The notes: generated from the letters alone by a model not told the origin. Positions 25,141 through 36,865 are shown, numbered from the stretch's first letter. The stretch: 64,000 nt of DNA from Stichopus chloronotus (GCA_021234535.1 SFZH01000008.1:1736001-1800000); one strand, 5' to 3'. Program-made: numbers and translations.

Positions 25141-27048
25141 CTTTGCTCAAACTGTCCTCAAAGTCAATTCTAACACCGTGCCCTCTAAGGCCTAGCTCCC
25201 TTTCGTTTGCCTTTCGCTGGAGTGCTTGCAACGTGTCTTCATATCTGCTCGCTGTTTTTTGCCTTGCGCAAGACGGCTGTCTCGGGACACCAGTGAGTTG
25301 TGGGGAACTTGGTACATATAACGTTGCTCATGTAGGCCTCTAGTGTTAACGTTCAACTGAGCCATCTTGACAAATTTCAAACCATAAGCAGTAGAACTCT
25401 GTAAGCTGCAAGTGCATGTAAACAAAACAGCAGAATATAATTTAAATGTTCATTCTAACTTGATGTCCCAAAGTTAAAAATAGGTGGCTGTGCACTTTGG
25501 TGATGAAATACGCAATGACTGAGATGATAAGATTATGCCCTGTACCTCACCACATTCGAGTATGATTATATTCCTTTTACATGATTCTTTCTACTTCTTT
25601 TTATGAGAATCTTTTGGATATTTTTCTTAAAAAATGTATGTAGTTTGGTCAACACGATGTGTAACATTTTGTGGAACATTTCAGACTTGAAGCAATATCA
25701 GTGCTCACTCTCTTGGTGAAAATCAGTTGCTTAGGTAGTTAGGCTTTGCTTCATCTCACCACATAAGGATGTGATCAGTACAACTTTCAGAAGGTTTTAC
25801 ACGATCTTTTCTATTTTTTTTCATGAGACACTTTTGTACATTTTAACTTAAAAATATGTATACATAGGTTGGTTTACGTGACAATTGTGTCATATTTCGT
25901 TCAGCATCTAACATTTGAAACAACAGCAGTGACTTTTTTTTTAACTTAACTTTCATCAGTGCCTGAACGTCAGTTTATGCCAAGAATCTATGTTACGCTT
26001 AAAATCAATGTTATGCCAAAAATCAGTGAATGATGCCAAAAGTCGGTGAATTGATGCTGAGAATCAGCGTGTGCTACCATAAGGCTAGAACTCTTGGTGG
26101 GAAACATTGTAATTGTTGTAAGTGTGGAATTATCGTGATAATCTTTTCCTGAAATATCAAGATGACAAAAAAAATTAATAATATCAAGCATCACTAATGG
26201 TTGAAGGGTGCACTTAGATGTTGAAACTGGTAGATAAGTCATTCATAAATAAACATACCAGCTGAGTTGATAATTTAAGTATGGAGCATGTAACAGCGCT
26301 GTATAGATTTGGAACTTGTAACTATTCTTGTAGCTCGTTTGGAGAAGATGGATGTCAAAGCGAAATGGGTTAAACAAACCCAGTTGCAGAGAGAATGAAG
26401 GTACTGGGTTTATGACCTGCACAGGATGTACCACTCTACAGCCTATACCCATTCAGCCATGTACGAACATGCGGACGATTTTTGAGCTCTTTCATTGCAA
26501 TATTCTACCCCTCCCACAAGTTAGATCTGACTTTATCCTTTTGAATGAAAAACAGTTTTCATGGCACCTACAGGACTGGTTTGTATCAATGAGAAATATT
26601 TCATCGTTTGTGATAACGATCGTTTTGTTTTGCTTTTTTTTTTATATCTGTGTCATTGTCTCTGGACAATTAATGACACTTTGCCGTGAACCGAAAGATC
26701 GCTTAAGGTACCAGGTTGTGATACAATGACGCTGTTTGATCCTGAAGCTTTGAAAGAATAAATTTCCTTTGAATATTTCCAAATTTACAATGGCACGAAG
26801 AGACATCGGTATGGCAATTTTGGTGATAAGATCTGGCTCCTGGGTGGCTATCATTTTTATTTCAGATAGAGTACAAAGAGCAGGCAACCTCTTTTACAGA
26901 TTGAAGTACAGTGTAAGTAGGTAATAGGCTTTGGCAACTCAGATACTATTGGACTTGAATTGTTGCGACTTGATTAGTTCCATAGTATAGTAATGTAGTT
27001 AGAGACAGGGAAAGGGCTGAGAAAGGGCTGTGTTTCCTCTATTGAAGT

Positions 27049-27126
27049 TGTTCCATGGTGACATCATGGATGTAAAAGTTCCAGGAATGTTCCATGGTGA
27101 CATCATGGATATGAAAGCTCTAGGAA
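27049..27126 (+). repeat. 39-bp tandem duplication (two units)
   Basis: TGTTCCATGGTGACATCATG starts at 27049 and again at 27088; the two units differ at only a few positions over 39 bases. Confidence 0.85.
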
Positions 27127-27842
27127 CGGATCCAGGTGCCGGTGTACCTGGTACACGACCCCTTTTTTTCAATGACCAACCATTGTCTTCTTGAATACTC
27201 TGAAAAAATAAGTAAATTAGATATATGGAAAATATATCTCTCAGATTTGTATATCTAGAATTCAAATTTTCTTCAGGGAAGACCCCCCTTGTGGCTTTGC
27301 ACCTCTTGGCACCTCTTTGCCCATGCTCAACAGTGCATGCGCCCCTCTTTCTCTATCTGTGCCTGAGGTCAACCCATTTTGCAAACAGTAACAATGACCA
27401 GTGCATCCTGATTAGGATGTAGGAGCCAATAGTCACTATAATGATCTAATTCGGTAAATATTTGATAAAATGAGCCAGAAATTAAGCTATGGAGTATCAG
27501 GAGGTTACTTGACAAATTAAGATGCCTTTGGTGGCTGACTATCCTATCCCTTTAAATTGACAGGATATAATGCTGTGGTGTCATGTTTATAATAAACTCT
27601 AATGAGGCCACCTCTTCATGATTCACCTCCCATGATGTGAAAACAAAAGAGGGTTTTTATCACGGGCACACCCAGCTCAGGAGCTTTTGGAACTCGTCTG
27701 ACATGCCAACAATGAGCAACATTTCTTTTCAGGTGATCTCTCGATAAAATGGAAAAGTATTACTCAGCATTTTGCAAGTTTGTGATTGTGTTCATTCATC
27801 TCTTCTCCCTTTCACAGATGAATAGTTGGATGTATCACCGGT

Positions 27843-27987
27843 ATGGCCGTTAAGAAAATACGCAGGCTTCTCGTCAAGTTCATGTGCCTGTGGATTTTAG
27901 GTTTTGCTACCAGTGCTACTCCTGAGAGGAATTCCGGTAACAGTAACTCCCCTCCTGGTAACTTTCAGGATCAAACTATTAGGATGG
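27843..27987 (+). CDS. receptor gene, first coding exon (signal peptide)
   Basis: This exon begins the proposed membrane receptor of the window. The exon itself probably starts at 27818, after a strong acceptor (TCTCTTCTCCCTTTCACAG), so an earlier 5' UTR exon is expected. The ATG at 27843 opens 48 codons: a basic n-region (KKIRR), hydrophobic core (LLVKFMCLWILGF) and ATSA cleavage site, a textbook secretory signal, then a short Asn/Ser/Pro-rich segment. It ends G|GTGAGT in phase 1. An upstream ATG at 27818 starts a short frame that overlaps the main start and stops at 27853, which could dampen translation. Linkage to the exon at 37080 is inferred from phase and protein logic across a 9.1-kb intron. 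Confidence 0.6.
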
Positions 27988-28435
27988 GTGAGTATGATTA
28001 AGGTCAAAGGTTAATATTTTCTCTTGCGTAGCCTTTAAAAGGTCCAACTACTCGACAATGCTTCTGTAGTTAATTAATCTGTCAACTTTCACATTCAAAA
28101 GTTATGAAAACTGTCAAAAGTTTTACCCAGCCTTATACGGGCTGTGACCGTAATGAATTTAAGTACTACATGGAAAGTGCCTATTCAAAAATTTTCAAAT
28201 ACCAAATTCAATTGTTAGTTAATTATTAATGTTCTTTTTTATGAGACACATGGATGCTCTTAGTTCGATCGTTTGCCGTTAAGTCTGGGAAGCAAACTTA
28301 ACAAATTTTGAAATACATACAGTAGTGAATTTCATAGAACAGCTCAAGGTGGCAAAAGTAGGACTGAAGTTGAAGTTATGCTACCTGTGCTTTAACTAAG
28401 TAACCAAGCACAGGTATTATAGAATTTACTTTGCT

Positions 28436-28590
28436 CCTCACTTACTTGTCTCTACATAACTGTTGCACATCCCACTACCATTCCAGAAGTAACTGGTAAC
28501 CTTTGACACCTACCTTCGCCCTAACCTACTGTAGAATCAAAAGGCCTGTTTTTCCCAAACTACTGCCCAAAGGTGCTAGTTGTTGGAATT
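28436..28590 (+). repeat. CTTACCTGTCTC dispersed repeat, reference copy
   Basis: Family outline from comparing copies: CACTTACCTGTCTCMACAYAAC, then AATGCACTCCCATCTACCATGC, AGTACTGGTAACCTTTGACAC, CTAACC, TTAGCACCCCTTCCC, AAACTACTGCCCAAA and GTGCTAGTTG, about 150 bp. I found about 14 copies: this one and those near 3491, 5371, 20861, 21777, 23233, 24440, 33152, 39535, 39832, 42168, 55553, 58822 and 59398, all in the same orientation, many truncated distally. The size suggests a SINE or small MITE; no tRNA-like head or A-tail is obvious. On the minus strand the core reads GAGACAG|GTAAGTG, a consensus splice donor. Confidence 0.7.
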
Positions 28591-29111
28591 ATGTGTGTGT
28601 GTGTTTTCACGTTTTTTTGGATTTTTTCCAAGTTTATAAGGGTCCGGTTTTCATGGAACAACCTTGCTGATCATTTTCCAAAGCCTCTCACCCTTATTCC
28701 AAGACGTATCCTTTCTTATTAGGGTTTTTGAAGGGATTTTTACCTTTGCAGTCCTCCAATTTGTTCCGCCCCTTTTGGTTTCCAGGGTAGTTGTTAGTGA
28801 AATTCTTGGTAGGCTCCCTCCTCCCTGCCTCCCTTGTCTGTTTAGACACAAAGGTTTCCCCTTCTCTTGGATCTGTGCCCTTGTCCCTGTTTTCCCTCAA
28901 GACAGGTTCCCACCCCCCCCCCCCCACCCATTGTGCAGCAGTTCCGCTAGGGAGGAATTTAGAGATTCTGGAGGAGTAATTAGGCCATGTGGCTTGATTC
29001 CCTTGTCTATGTTGTCTACATGTATGTACTTTATGCTTGTGTGTTAGCCTAGTTTTTTTTTTTCTGCTGTGTTGCTCTGCTAGGCTCTCAGCTCATTTTA
29101 CAGCTCCCCCC

Positions 29112-29131
29112 CGCTAGTTTTCTAACTAGCG
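29112..29131 (+). other. perfect hairpin, 8-bp stem and 4-base loop
   Basis: CGCTAGTT-TTCT-AACTAGCG, preceded by a C-run and followed by CTTTTTTAG. It resembles a terminator-like stem-loop followed by T's, possibly part of a retroelement. It does not match the histone 3' stem-loop. Confidence 0.45.
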
Positions 29132-29278
29132 CTTTTTTAGGCGTAGGTCATTTTTAGACCCTAAGTGATAGATTTGTTCACATCTACTTGTTCACATCAA
29201 TTTGTTTGTATCGTAGACCTGTCATACCCTTGCTTACACCGCTGCATTGTTTAACTTAGTGCAATGCTCTCTTGTTGA

Positions 29279-29533
29279 AAACATGTAACTCGCAAAAGTG
29301 GACAACCTTGCTACCCTACCATCCCTCCCAGACCTGGTCTCACAGGACAGAGGGAGGGTCAGATACCAGAAGATCCAGGACCCCTACCTGACTCCCTGGA
29401 GACTGTCTGGAATTTCCTCAGATCACGGGGAATCTCTGATTACATTGTCTCCTTGGCAGCTGGATTAGGACTTTGTTCGACCCCACAGACACCCATGGTG
29501 GAGACCTCAGTAGATGGGGGGTTCAATACTTCT
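29279..29533 (+). other. 85-codon open stretch, possibly a retroelement remnant
   Basis: Stop-free from just after TGA at 29276 to TAA at 29534, with protein-like composition (GQIPEDPGPLPDSLETVWNF is a part). It follows a non-coding T/C-rich segment with a hairpin, a layout seen at the 5' side of some retroelements. No start codon lies near its beginning and no reverse-transcriptase motif is present. It could also be chance. Confidence 0.2.
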
Positions 29534-30161
29534 TAATGGTGATACTGACCTGTTTGCCCTTATCAGTGTTAAACTTCTATCAATTCTTTTGATCATATCG
29601 GGGCTCAATTCAATTTCTTCTCACTTTCAACATGCTGTGCATCCACAACAGGCTCATAGCCACACTACACCATGTGCTTGTACATCATTGTTGGAGTTTT
29701 GCTGGCCTGGGGAGGGGTCCCCCTTTGAAAATGTTTTGCCCTTTTCAAGGGTTCTAGATGCAAAATGGTGCATGATTTCCATCTTTCTCCCCATATTTAT
29801 ATTAAAAAAAAAGCAGGATCTTTTATTGCAAAGTTTTTGAAAGTTTTTTGGGGGAATGAACCTCCCTCCCCCTCTGCCCCATGTGGCTACTTGCATGATC
29901 CCTAATAGTCAAACCTTAGAAATAATTTACTTTTAAAGTAGTTCATGGGTGCCAATTGATCACAGCAGGTAGTGGAGGTGCATACATTTTGAAGTGCTGA
30001 GGACACCAGATAATCAGATAACCTCTGAAAGTGCTAAAGTTGGTGTACTGAAAGCATATTTAGATTAAGTATTATCCTTCCTTAACTCAACACGGTAGCT
30101 GAATTTGCACGAAAGGATCAAACACCCAGCGTACCCGATATTCACAGCCACTCTTGTTGCT

Positions 30162-30167
30162 TTTAAT
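30162..30167 (-). other. candidate poly(A) signal ATTAAA for the antisense gene
   Basis: ATTAAA begins two bases after the minus-strand stop codon at 30169-30171. ATTAAA is the commonest variant of AATAAA. Confidence 0.3.
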
Positions 30168-30168
30168 G

Positions 30169-30331
30169 TCAAAGAGCTTGGTCGTCAGCTCGGTGGATTA
30201 ACGACACCTTTTCTCGATGTGAAAGGATTGTCTTTACATTCTTGCAGGGAATAGTGGCCTTTTGTTCTACTGGTCCTGGTAAAGTTTCCAGTATTTTGGT
30301 GATACGTTCCTGAACTTCTTTCTGAAAAATT
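30169..30331 (-). CDS. antisense gene, last exon
   Basis: On the minus strand a very strong acceptor (long T/C run ending TTTTCTGCCAG) opens an exon in phase 2 with 53 codons before TGA. The peptide is highly charged and helix-like (IFQKEVQERITKILETLPGP is its start) and ends RADDQAL. A second AG ten bases on (TTTTTCAG) would give a slightly shorter phase-0 exon. It joins in frame to the exon at 31073-31177. Family not recognised; no membrane segment is seen here. It lies wholly inside intron 1 of the plus-strand receptor gene. Confidence 0.5.
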
Positions 30332-31072
30332 CTGGCAGAAAACAGGGAGAAATATAAGAAGAAAAAAAAAAAGAAAGGCATATGAATGACAATGGCAAGA
30401 TTGAAAAGTACAATTGGTGCAGATGTAAAATAGTGTTAAACTTCACATCTCAATTACTTGCATATTTTTTTGAGAGACCCTTCCACCGTATGCAACTGTG
30501 ATTTACTGCTACTGGACTGTCTCGTCCGTCACAGTGAATGACTGACAACTATAGTAACTAGTGTTAGGAGCGAAGTGTCGACATCATTCAACCAGTCATA
30601 CATGGAAGTGAGGCGCTGTATCTTTTGTCTCTGTAATTATTTAGTAAGTCCACTCGCGTAACTGCTCAGCTTGTAGCATAGATCAACACCGCTCTCAATC
30701 CGTCCATGTTAAGGCCTACCCCACAACTTGATGCCATTATCTTTTAAATGGAATTTAAAGAAATACTTTCTGCAAAGGATATGATCCTCTTCTTTTTTCT
30801 TTGTTTTTGTTTGTGGATGTGTTTTGTGTATATCGTCCTCTGGCTTTTTTTGTATCTGGCTTTCTTTTGTAAGTCGATTCTTTCAGTCTTATGCGACTGA
30901 ATATGTTTGGTCACATACTGTAAGACTGAGTTGTGCGACTACTTTCAACTACTTCTAAAGCATTCCACATTTTGCTCTGCATCAGACCAATGTCACCTCA
31001 TGACGCGCTGTATCTCACCCAGTCACATGGTCTGGAAAGGTCTTTATAACATAAAAGCACCGTAGATTCTAC

Positions 31073-31177
31073 CTCCTCCATATTCTTCCATCCCTGTTGT
31101 CTGGTACTGTGTGGTATTTTTCTTGGTCCTCAAAGAATTCCCTAATTTGGTATAATTCTGATAAATTTGGCATAATT
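31073..31177 (-). CDS. antisense gene, penultimate exon
   Basis: Acceptor with a T/C run (TTTTTTTTTCTCCGCTACTTCTATCAG) and donor GGAGGAG|GTAGAA. The exon is 105 bases, phase 2 at both ends, encoding MPNLSELYQIREFFEDQEKY and then HTVPDNRDGRIWR. Its last two bases plus the first base of the next exon restore an Arg codon. The charged, non-repetitive composition and agreement of phase make this the best-supported pair of exons on the minus strand. Confidence 0.5.
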
Positions 31178-31563
31178 CTGATAGAAGTAGCGGAGAAAAA
31201 AAAACAACAGCACAATCTAAAACAAGTGTGAAATGCAGGGATTAACTCTGGACTTGGAAACCTTTTGCAACTTAGCCTCAGCTATTGCCTGAGAACTTTG
31301 TGCAAGCAGGTAAAGTTTATATTGGCATGCAGGTATTTACAGAGCCCTTCATATTAAAAGCAGAAGCTTTTATATTTAAGGTTAAATATATTTTGCAAAA
31401 AAAGTCTAATCAGGTCTATCTTTAAACATTCTGACCATCTTGTTTTAAGTTTGAACACCATGAGGTGAAGAGGATACTGCATAAATCAAAATGTTATTGT
31501 AATACTCCTTCCCCCCTTCCTTCAGTTTTTTTTTTTTTTTTTCAGTAGTGTCAAATGCTTCAC

Positions 31564-31648
31564 ATTCGCTGTTCTAGACGATCAAGTGAACCATCGGGCG
31601 GCCGTTTGATAAGCAGGCCGCCTGTGTGAGACAATTTTAAATGCAATC
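31564..31648 (-). CDS. antisense gene, candidate internal exon
   Basis: Acceptor ATATTTTGCAG, phase 1 in, phase 2 out, 85 bases. Peptide includes KLSHTGGLLIKRPPDGSLDR. It is distinctly GC-richer than its surroundings. The donor (AAT|GTGAAG) is weak, which is the main doubt; it is nonetheless the only GT that fits the phase of the next exon. Confidence 0.33.
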
Positions 31649-31834
31649 CTGCAAAATATTCTTCTCGCAATATGATATATTTAAGGAAGTTGTTGAGTGG
31701 ATGAATCTAATTGAGCCAATAACTCCGTAATTCCATTTGAACTGTTAACCTCTTTCCCCAAAGGCTTGATTTAGTTATACCAGAGAACTGTGGTAGTTTT
31801 GAAGGTGAAAATGAATTCTCCTGGTATGAATTAC

Positions 31835-31859
31835 CCTGCAGTACATATAGCTGTGCCTT
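31835..31859 (-). CDS. antisense gene, candidate 25-base micro-exon
   Basis: Excellent acceptor (TTTTTTTGTATTGATTCTGGCAG) followed by KAQLYVLQ and a CAGG|GTAATT donor, phase 0 in and 1 out. The frame stays open beyond this donor, and a weaker donor (TCTG|GTATAA) in the same phase would give a longer exon, so the 3' boundary is uncertain. Confidence 0.3.
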
Positions 31860-32230
31860 CTGCCAGAATCAATACAAAAAAATTTTGTCATGTTTGGTAT
31901 GTTAATGGCAATTAAAGCAAGTAACTAGTTGGCCATACTACTGTGACTGTGACAAAAAGAACCCATCCATCAAAGGGGACCAACTTGAAAATTCACAAAC
32001 AATGACTCCAGTGTCCGCGAAAGCACGAAAAACATAAGCACAAAATTGGACCTTCTACAAAAGGAGACAGTAAGCAAACATTTGACCCTGCTATGTTTAT
32101 TTGTGAGGCGAATGTGAACATTACGCTGCAACCGACCGGAGTAAATTCAAATTCTGCGGTTTTTAATTGGCGTTGTATTGTACACAGTCAGTAGGAGTAC
32201 TTCCAGGTAGGGTATGTTTATTTACGTTAC

Positions 32231-32314
32231 CTGCAAAGCAGAGAACTTAGAGGCTCGTTCATGATCGTGAACCCATCGGCTGTAGCCCCCCCCCCTCCTT
32301 ACAACTATGTCATC
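32231..32314 (-). CDS. antisense gene, candidate upstream exon
   Basis: 28 open codons ending at a good donor (TTTGCAG|GTAACG), phase 0, matching the next exon. The peptide contains YSRWVHDHERASKFSALQ. A run of ten G's sits inside, coding for glycines, which is unusual; the real acceptor could instead be CTACAG just after it. More upstream exons must exist if the gene is real, and I could not fix them. Confidence 0.33.
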
Positions 32315-32817
32315 CTGTTGAATTATTTACTGTCGACCTGATGTTGAGGAAAAAAAAAGGAGAAAATTGTAAAATTAACTGACAGCTAAAACATACTTCA
32401 GAGGTCATGCAAACAAATGTTTAAAGTTTTAATGTTTCGAGGGAGGAAAGGGAAGAAATTAAGAATGTCTGAAACGGCATGAAAAAGTTTTGTAATGGTA
32501 CAACTTTTTCCCTGTGATGAACCATGGGGCACAGAACTTTTTACATGATCATTTGCCAATTTTGAATTGTTACAGAGCTGCGAGATAGAAGTTTTCTTTT
32601 CTAACACTGTTGCAATAAAAATGCTACTTGTCAGAGGTCATTTGAAATATTTCCACCCATGCATTTCCACCCTGCCGTGTGGTCATGTACGTTTATCACA
32701 CAAATTTTCTCACAGATAACCTGAAGGGAAATTTTTTACACACAGAAATACTGATGTTAGAGATACTTCCCCACTAGTTTTCTTAAGTTCATCGAGTGTT
32801 AGATCCATCTATATATG

Positions 32818-33005
32818 TTAGTCTTTCTTAGGTGTCCTGGCTGTACAATGATCATCACTATGTCTTTTCTTCCTCTCTTGATCCCTTCTCATCTTCTTCT
32901 ACCAAAGGAGAACATAACTGATGAATTCACTCTGCTTCTCAAATACCTGTTTCCTCCATGGTTTGCGATAAGGCACGGAATTGCATGAAATTCTGCATTT
33001 GTATC
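32818..33005 (-). other. possible further antisense exons
   Basis: Two splice-bounded segments on the minus strand: 32947-33005 (acceptor GGGGGATTCAG, donor GGAAACAG|GTATTT, open in all three frames) and 32898 down to a TAA at 32818 (acceptor TTCTCCTTTGGTAG). If joined in phase 0 the second codes for a very basic tail, KKMRRDQERKKRHSDD and onward. Because all frames of the first are open, its reading is undecided. They might be an alternative 3' end of the antisense gene. Confidence 0.2.
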
Positions 33006-33151
33006 CTGAATCCCCCACAAAGGTAAATCTTGGGAAAATGCCATACATTTTTAGACAGCTAAGGTTGTAGCTACAATTTTAGATAAAATTGCGATAGAAT
33101 CTTTACCAAGTGACAACTACCTCTTTGATTTTTAAAATTTACATCATTCTG

Positions 33152-33300
33152 AACTTACCTGTCTCCACACAACTAATGTCCATCTGTCTACCGTGCTAGC
33201 ATCACTGCTGGTAACCTTTGACCCCCGGCCACCACTACCTTGGTCCTAACCTGAAATGGACTTACTCCTCCTTCCCTTTAGCACTTCCAGTCTTATAAAG
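33152..33300 (+). repeat. CTTACCTGTCTC dispersed repeat, copy
   Basis: Near full length: CTTACCTGTCTCCACACAAC, CCATCTGTCTACCGTGCTAG, GGTAACCTTTGACC, CCTAACCTGAAATGG and TTTAGCACTTCCAG. Confidence 0.65.
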
Positions 33301-35419
33301 CTGTGGTATAGAACACCTTCAGAGCCAATTTCTTGTCAGAGTAAAGCCCTTAACTGCCTAAATTTGATATTTTTCTAACTTCTATCTCGGTTTTCAGCAA
33401 TTTGTGATGATGAGGTACATCTAAGAAAATGGGCCATTCTATTGGACACAACAACAACACTGTGACTCATTTTGTGTGGGCCTAATGTTATACAGTTTAC
33501 CTCCCCGTAAATGTAGTACTATTTCTGTGTCTAAACATTTACCTGCCATTAGACAATTAAGAGCAGTTAACTGTGCAGTTTTTGTCACTAACACATCCGT
33601 TAGCTACTGCTAAACACAATTTGTTTTTCCTGGTTGTCACAAACAATTGCGGCACAACAGACGAGAGACGTCGAGCTCTGTTCCTGCAGTTTGCCTGTGC
33701 CAGATGCACAGGATGAAGTGTGTACACAGACAACTTCCTGTTTAGATGATGTACACTTTCTTGTGTATCCTATTATTCCCGAGAGTGTTGTAAAATAATT
33801 ACAATGCCAGCAATGCCAGTTGGCCATGCAATCCACCCTTGGATAAACAAGCTCATCTAATATTGATGAACAGCACTTGGTGTACAGTACGTCTTCTTGC
33901 ATGCTCTGCTTGCATTCTGAGTGACTCACACAGTGGTCTTAATTTACCCTAGAAATATACTCTTTGGATGTACTAGAATGTTGAGCTCAAACATATGAAA
34001 CCACAGAGGTGTTAATGAAAGACATGTGCTCAGATACATGATAACTGTCTATCATGGTAGCCATCGACACGCTACAGATTTTCTTTCTTGCACTCTGTTC
34101 CCTGCTGTATTAGGCCATAATGCAGATTCCCTGTGTTCAGGTAATATTAAAGTGATTGCGTGTGTACTGAAAAACCAAAAAGATAAGATTATGTTTGATC
34201 TTAACTTTCTCTTTATTTTTAAATATACACGCGAGGTTGTACATGAACAGACTACATGTCTTTCAATGAAGGAAAATGACAGTAACTACTTCGAAAAGCA
34301 ACGTGATTGGCATAAAAACAGAAACCGTTTTTGAAAATAAACGGTTCTTACTATAACCGCACACATGCAACAGTACAGGTCTCACTAGTGTATCAAAAAC
34401 ACACTACTCAAGTCGTCGCTCCTTGGAAGGTATCGGGAATTGTAGTATTTGGTGAAAGGAAACACTGTATTTACAAATAACGTACGAACTGAACACAACC
34501 TTGCCCTGGGTGTCAGTGATCCTGGGTTGTTAACTGAATATACTTCCCATTGGCTTGCTCAAAGAAGCACACTGTCAATTTGAATGAAAACTGTCAACCA
34601 CTACATTATGGTATTCTTCACTTTTTGTTCTTATGTTAGGAGAATTTAAAATCATATGGCAAAATTAACCAACTGAAACCTATTTATTTTCCCAGATTGT
34701 CTGAATGGTGTAATTTAAAGCCTTACCAAACTTTTGGAGGTGAAATTTCAATGTTTTTACTTTTTGCCTACGCACGCAATCACTTTGATCAAGATCATTT
34801 TCATGTGTGTGATGAAAGAGTCAACCAGGACATACCATGACATTCAGAAACCAACTAACCTGAAGAGAGAGAACCTATTGTATTGCCAAAAGCAAACAGA
34901 ATACTTTGAGCCATGTTTTCTGCAAAGTCTTCTCCTGCATGAAACGTTCATACTTTTGTTAGAAAGAAAGGTCTAGACATGATAGTTTGGATGATCCGAT
35001 CATGGGTCCGGCCTTCTGGTTTGTTTTGCATTATTCCTGAATGTTTGCTTTCAAGTTGCTATATTAAAAGTCAATGCTGTTTCACCGTGAGGCATGATAT
35101 TATTATCAATACAAAACTTTGGCACGTAAAGTCTGGCATTGTGCTTTGTTTTTCTCCATAATTTGTTCGTAATTTTTCCTTTGCAAAACTCTGATGCATT
35201 CTGAAGTCATGACACTATTGCCCTTCTCGTGAATGAACTTTGTTCCATTGTAGAAAACTAGCAATTATTCTCACAATGCATGATTGCTAAAAAAAAAAAA
35301 AAGTGAGAAGGAGAAAAAATGTTAAACATCTACATTAGTAACATCTCACTTGCTCATGTACAATGTCATTGAAGATAAAAATGAGATGAGTTAGATTTTT
35401 CATCATGGCCAGATTTATG

Positions 35420-35480
35420 CATGGGCCAGCAGCCAGGGCATGAGCTCATGGGCCAGCAGGCTGGGTATGAGCTCATGGGC
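35420..35480 (+). repeat. 27-bp tandem duplication (2.3 units)
   Basis: CATGGGCCAGCAG..ATGAGCT begins at 35420 and 35447, and CATGGGCC starts a partial third unit at 35474. Confidence 0.8.
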
Positions 35481-35611
35481 CTGTACAAAATTGCACGATA
35501 TTTCGGTTGCAGAGTACACCATTCCACACTGAATCTAAAAGTAGCCACCGTATGGAACAGAGATGGGAATCCTGGATTGCTAATTACGTTACCTTTGTAG
35601 AGTAACGATGA

Positions 35612-35668
35612 GGCTAATTCACATTACAGACATATAGTCACCCCTTGCTTACACTTAGGCCTATGCAT
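35612..35668 (-). repeat. AAGCAAGGGGTA dispersed repeat, inverted copy
   Basis: Read on the minus strand: CAATGCATAGGCCTAAGTGT, then AAGCAAGGGGTGACTATATG and TCTGTAATGTGAAT. Confidence 0.5.
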
Positions 35669-36777
35669 TGGTAGACAAGCTCAAAAACTTGTGAATTACC
35701 ACACCTGTAAGTTATGGGGGTCTATGGAGATGATTTTCAGTGTGTGGGGGGCAGGGATAGCTGAAAGCGTTGACAATCTTTGCCCTGTTGTGACTTGCGT
35801 CACCGAAGTCTTGTGGAGAATTGAAGTCAAAGGGTGCTTTCACATTAGTTCATTGCTGAGTGCCTCCTCAAAGGTAAATCTAGCCCTGGCTGCTGTTGAT
35901 TAGAAATCAATACAACATTACAGGTTGTGAAGTTTATTTCTTATATTTACATGCATTACATTTTACGGCCTGGATTTTGTACTGCTGAATCTTTTAGAGG
36001 TCAACCGATAATCTGTTCAGATGTCAGATTGAGCTGACGTTCATCACTACTGGTGAAACGTTGGGTCAGCGAAAGTTTTGATTTGTTTGCCCATGTGCAT
36101 CAACCTGGAAAAAAGGTTTGCACCCGGGGACATAAAATCTGTAGAGAAGTATAGGGATTGAAAAATGTCCCATGAAGGCTTATTTCCATTCTGATAAGAT
36201 GAAAAGAAATGCTCGTAAAATTTGGATTGATGTTGGAATCATGGTAAAATCACTCTAGAAACTACATCATATACAAATGAAACTTTTTCAGGAGAGAACA
36301 AGCTTGAGGGGGATTAAAACTTCCTGCTGTGGATTAAAGAAAACCACATCGGTTAACCCGTAGAATTTATGTTTGGATTTGAATTTGGTTTTGAATGTAG
36401 AGTGGTTCTAAAGGAAGTCAGAATTTTGTAGCAATGTCAGTGTCAACTTCAGACTCAAATTGACACATATTACAGCACTGTGGCAGCTAAGTTTGAATCT
36501 GGCTGTGAATTTACTACAGTGATCTGTTACTGTCTTGATTTGCCACATCTACAATGAGGAATGGCATCTCTCTCTGGGCAGTTAATTTAGAGATACTTCA
36601 AACTTCTTACCACAGACTATAAATTTGCTTAATTGGTGTGTGTGAATTGTGTAGAGTCATACTGTATGTTTTTTGTAAAACAAAAACATAGTAAATGTTC
36701 ATCGCATGGACTGAGTGAGAAAACGAGCCGAGACTTAGAGGCTGCCGTGTAAGAACTGATTTCAAATGCACTTTGAG

Positions 36778-36865
36778 CACAGTTGAACTAAATGCATTAG
36801 TGAAGCAAGGGGTAACTACCACAAATTACAGTCTCATGTGAATACCCACACCAACTAGTTGTGGG
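36778..36865 (+). repeat. AAGCAAGGGGTA dispersed repeat, copy
   Basis: AAATGCATTAGTGAAGCAAGGGGTAACT, GTGAATACCCACACCAACTAG and TTGTGGGGATT match the family. Confidence 0.6.

Larger units (their letters stand above)
25032..27817. other. upstream region of the receptor gene; no exon supported
   Basis: Includes AAGCAAGGGGTA-family pieces near 25093-25140 (inverted) and 25279-25305, and a 39-bp duplication at 27049. Any promoter or 5' UTR exon of the gene starting at 27843 should lie here or farther left, but no TATA box or CpG cluster stands out. Confidence 0.35.
27988..30168. other. intron 1, first part
   Basis: Contains a CTTACCTGTCTC repeat copy, C-rich and T-rich simple sequence around 28600-29100, a perfect hairpin at 29112 and a retroelement-like open frame at 29279-29533. 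No exon of the receptor gene is seen. Confidence 0.4.

Noticed and set aside
26352..26729. 125-codon plus-strand frame with a hydrophobic stretch
   Set aside because: No signal peptide or splice context; the hydrophobic run comes from T-rich sequence.
33557..33929. Cys-rich minus-strand frames
   Set aside because: Several frames are open at once in a GC-richer patch, so composition explains them; no consistent exon chain to the antisense gene could be made.
35740..35870. Plus-strand segment between TTTTCAG and AAAG|GTAAAT with Ig-like text (VTCVTEVLWRI)
   Set aside because: Phase 2 in and 0 out does not fit the receptor exons, and no partner exons were found.
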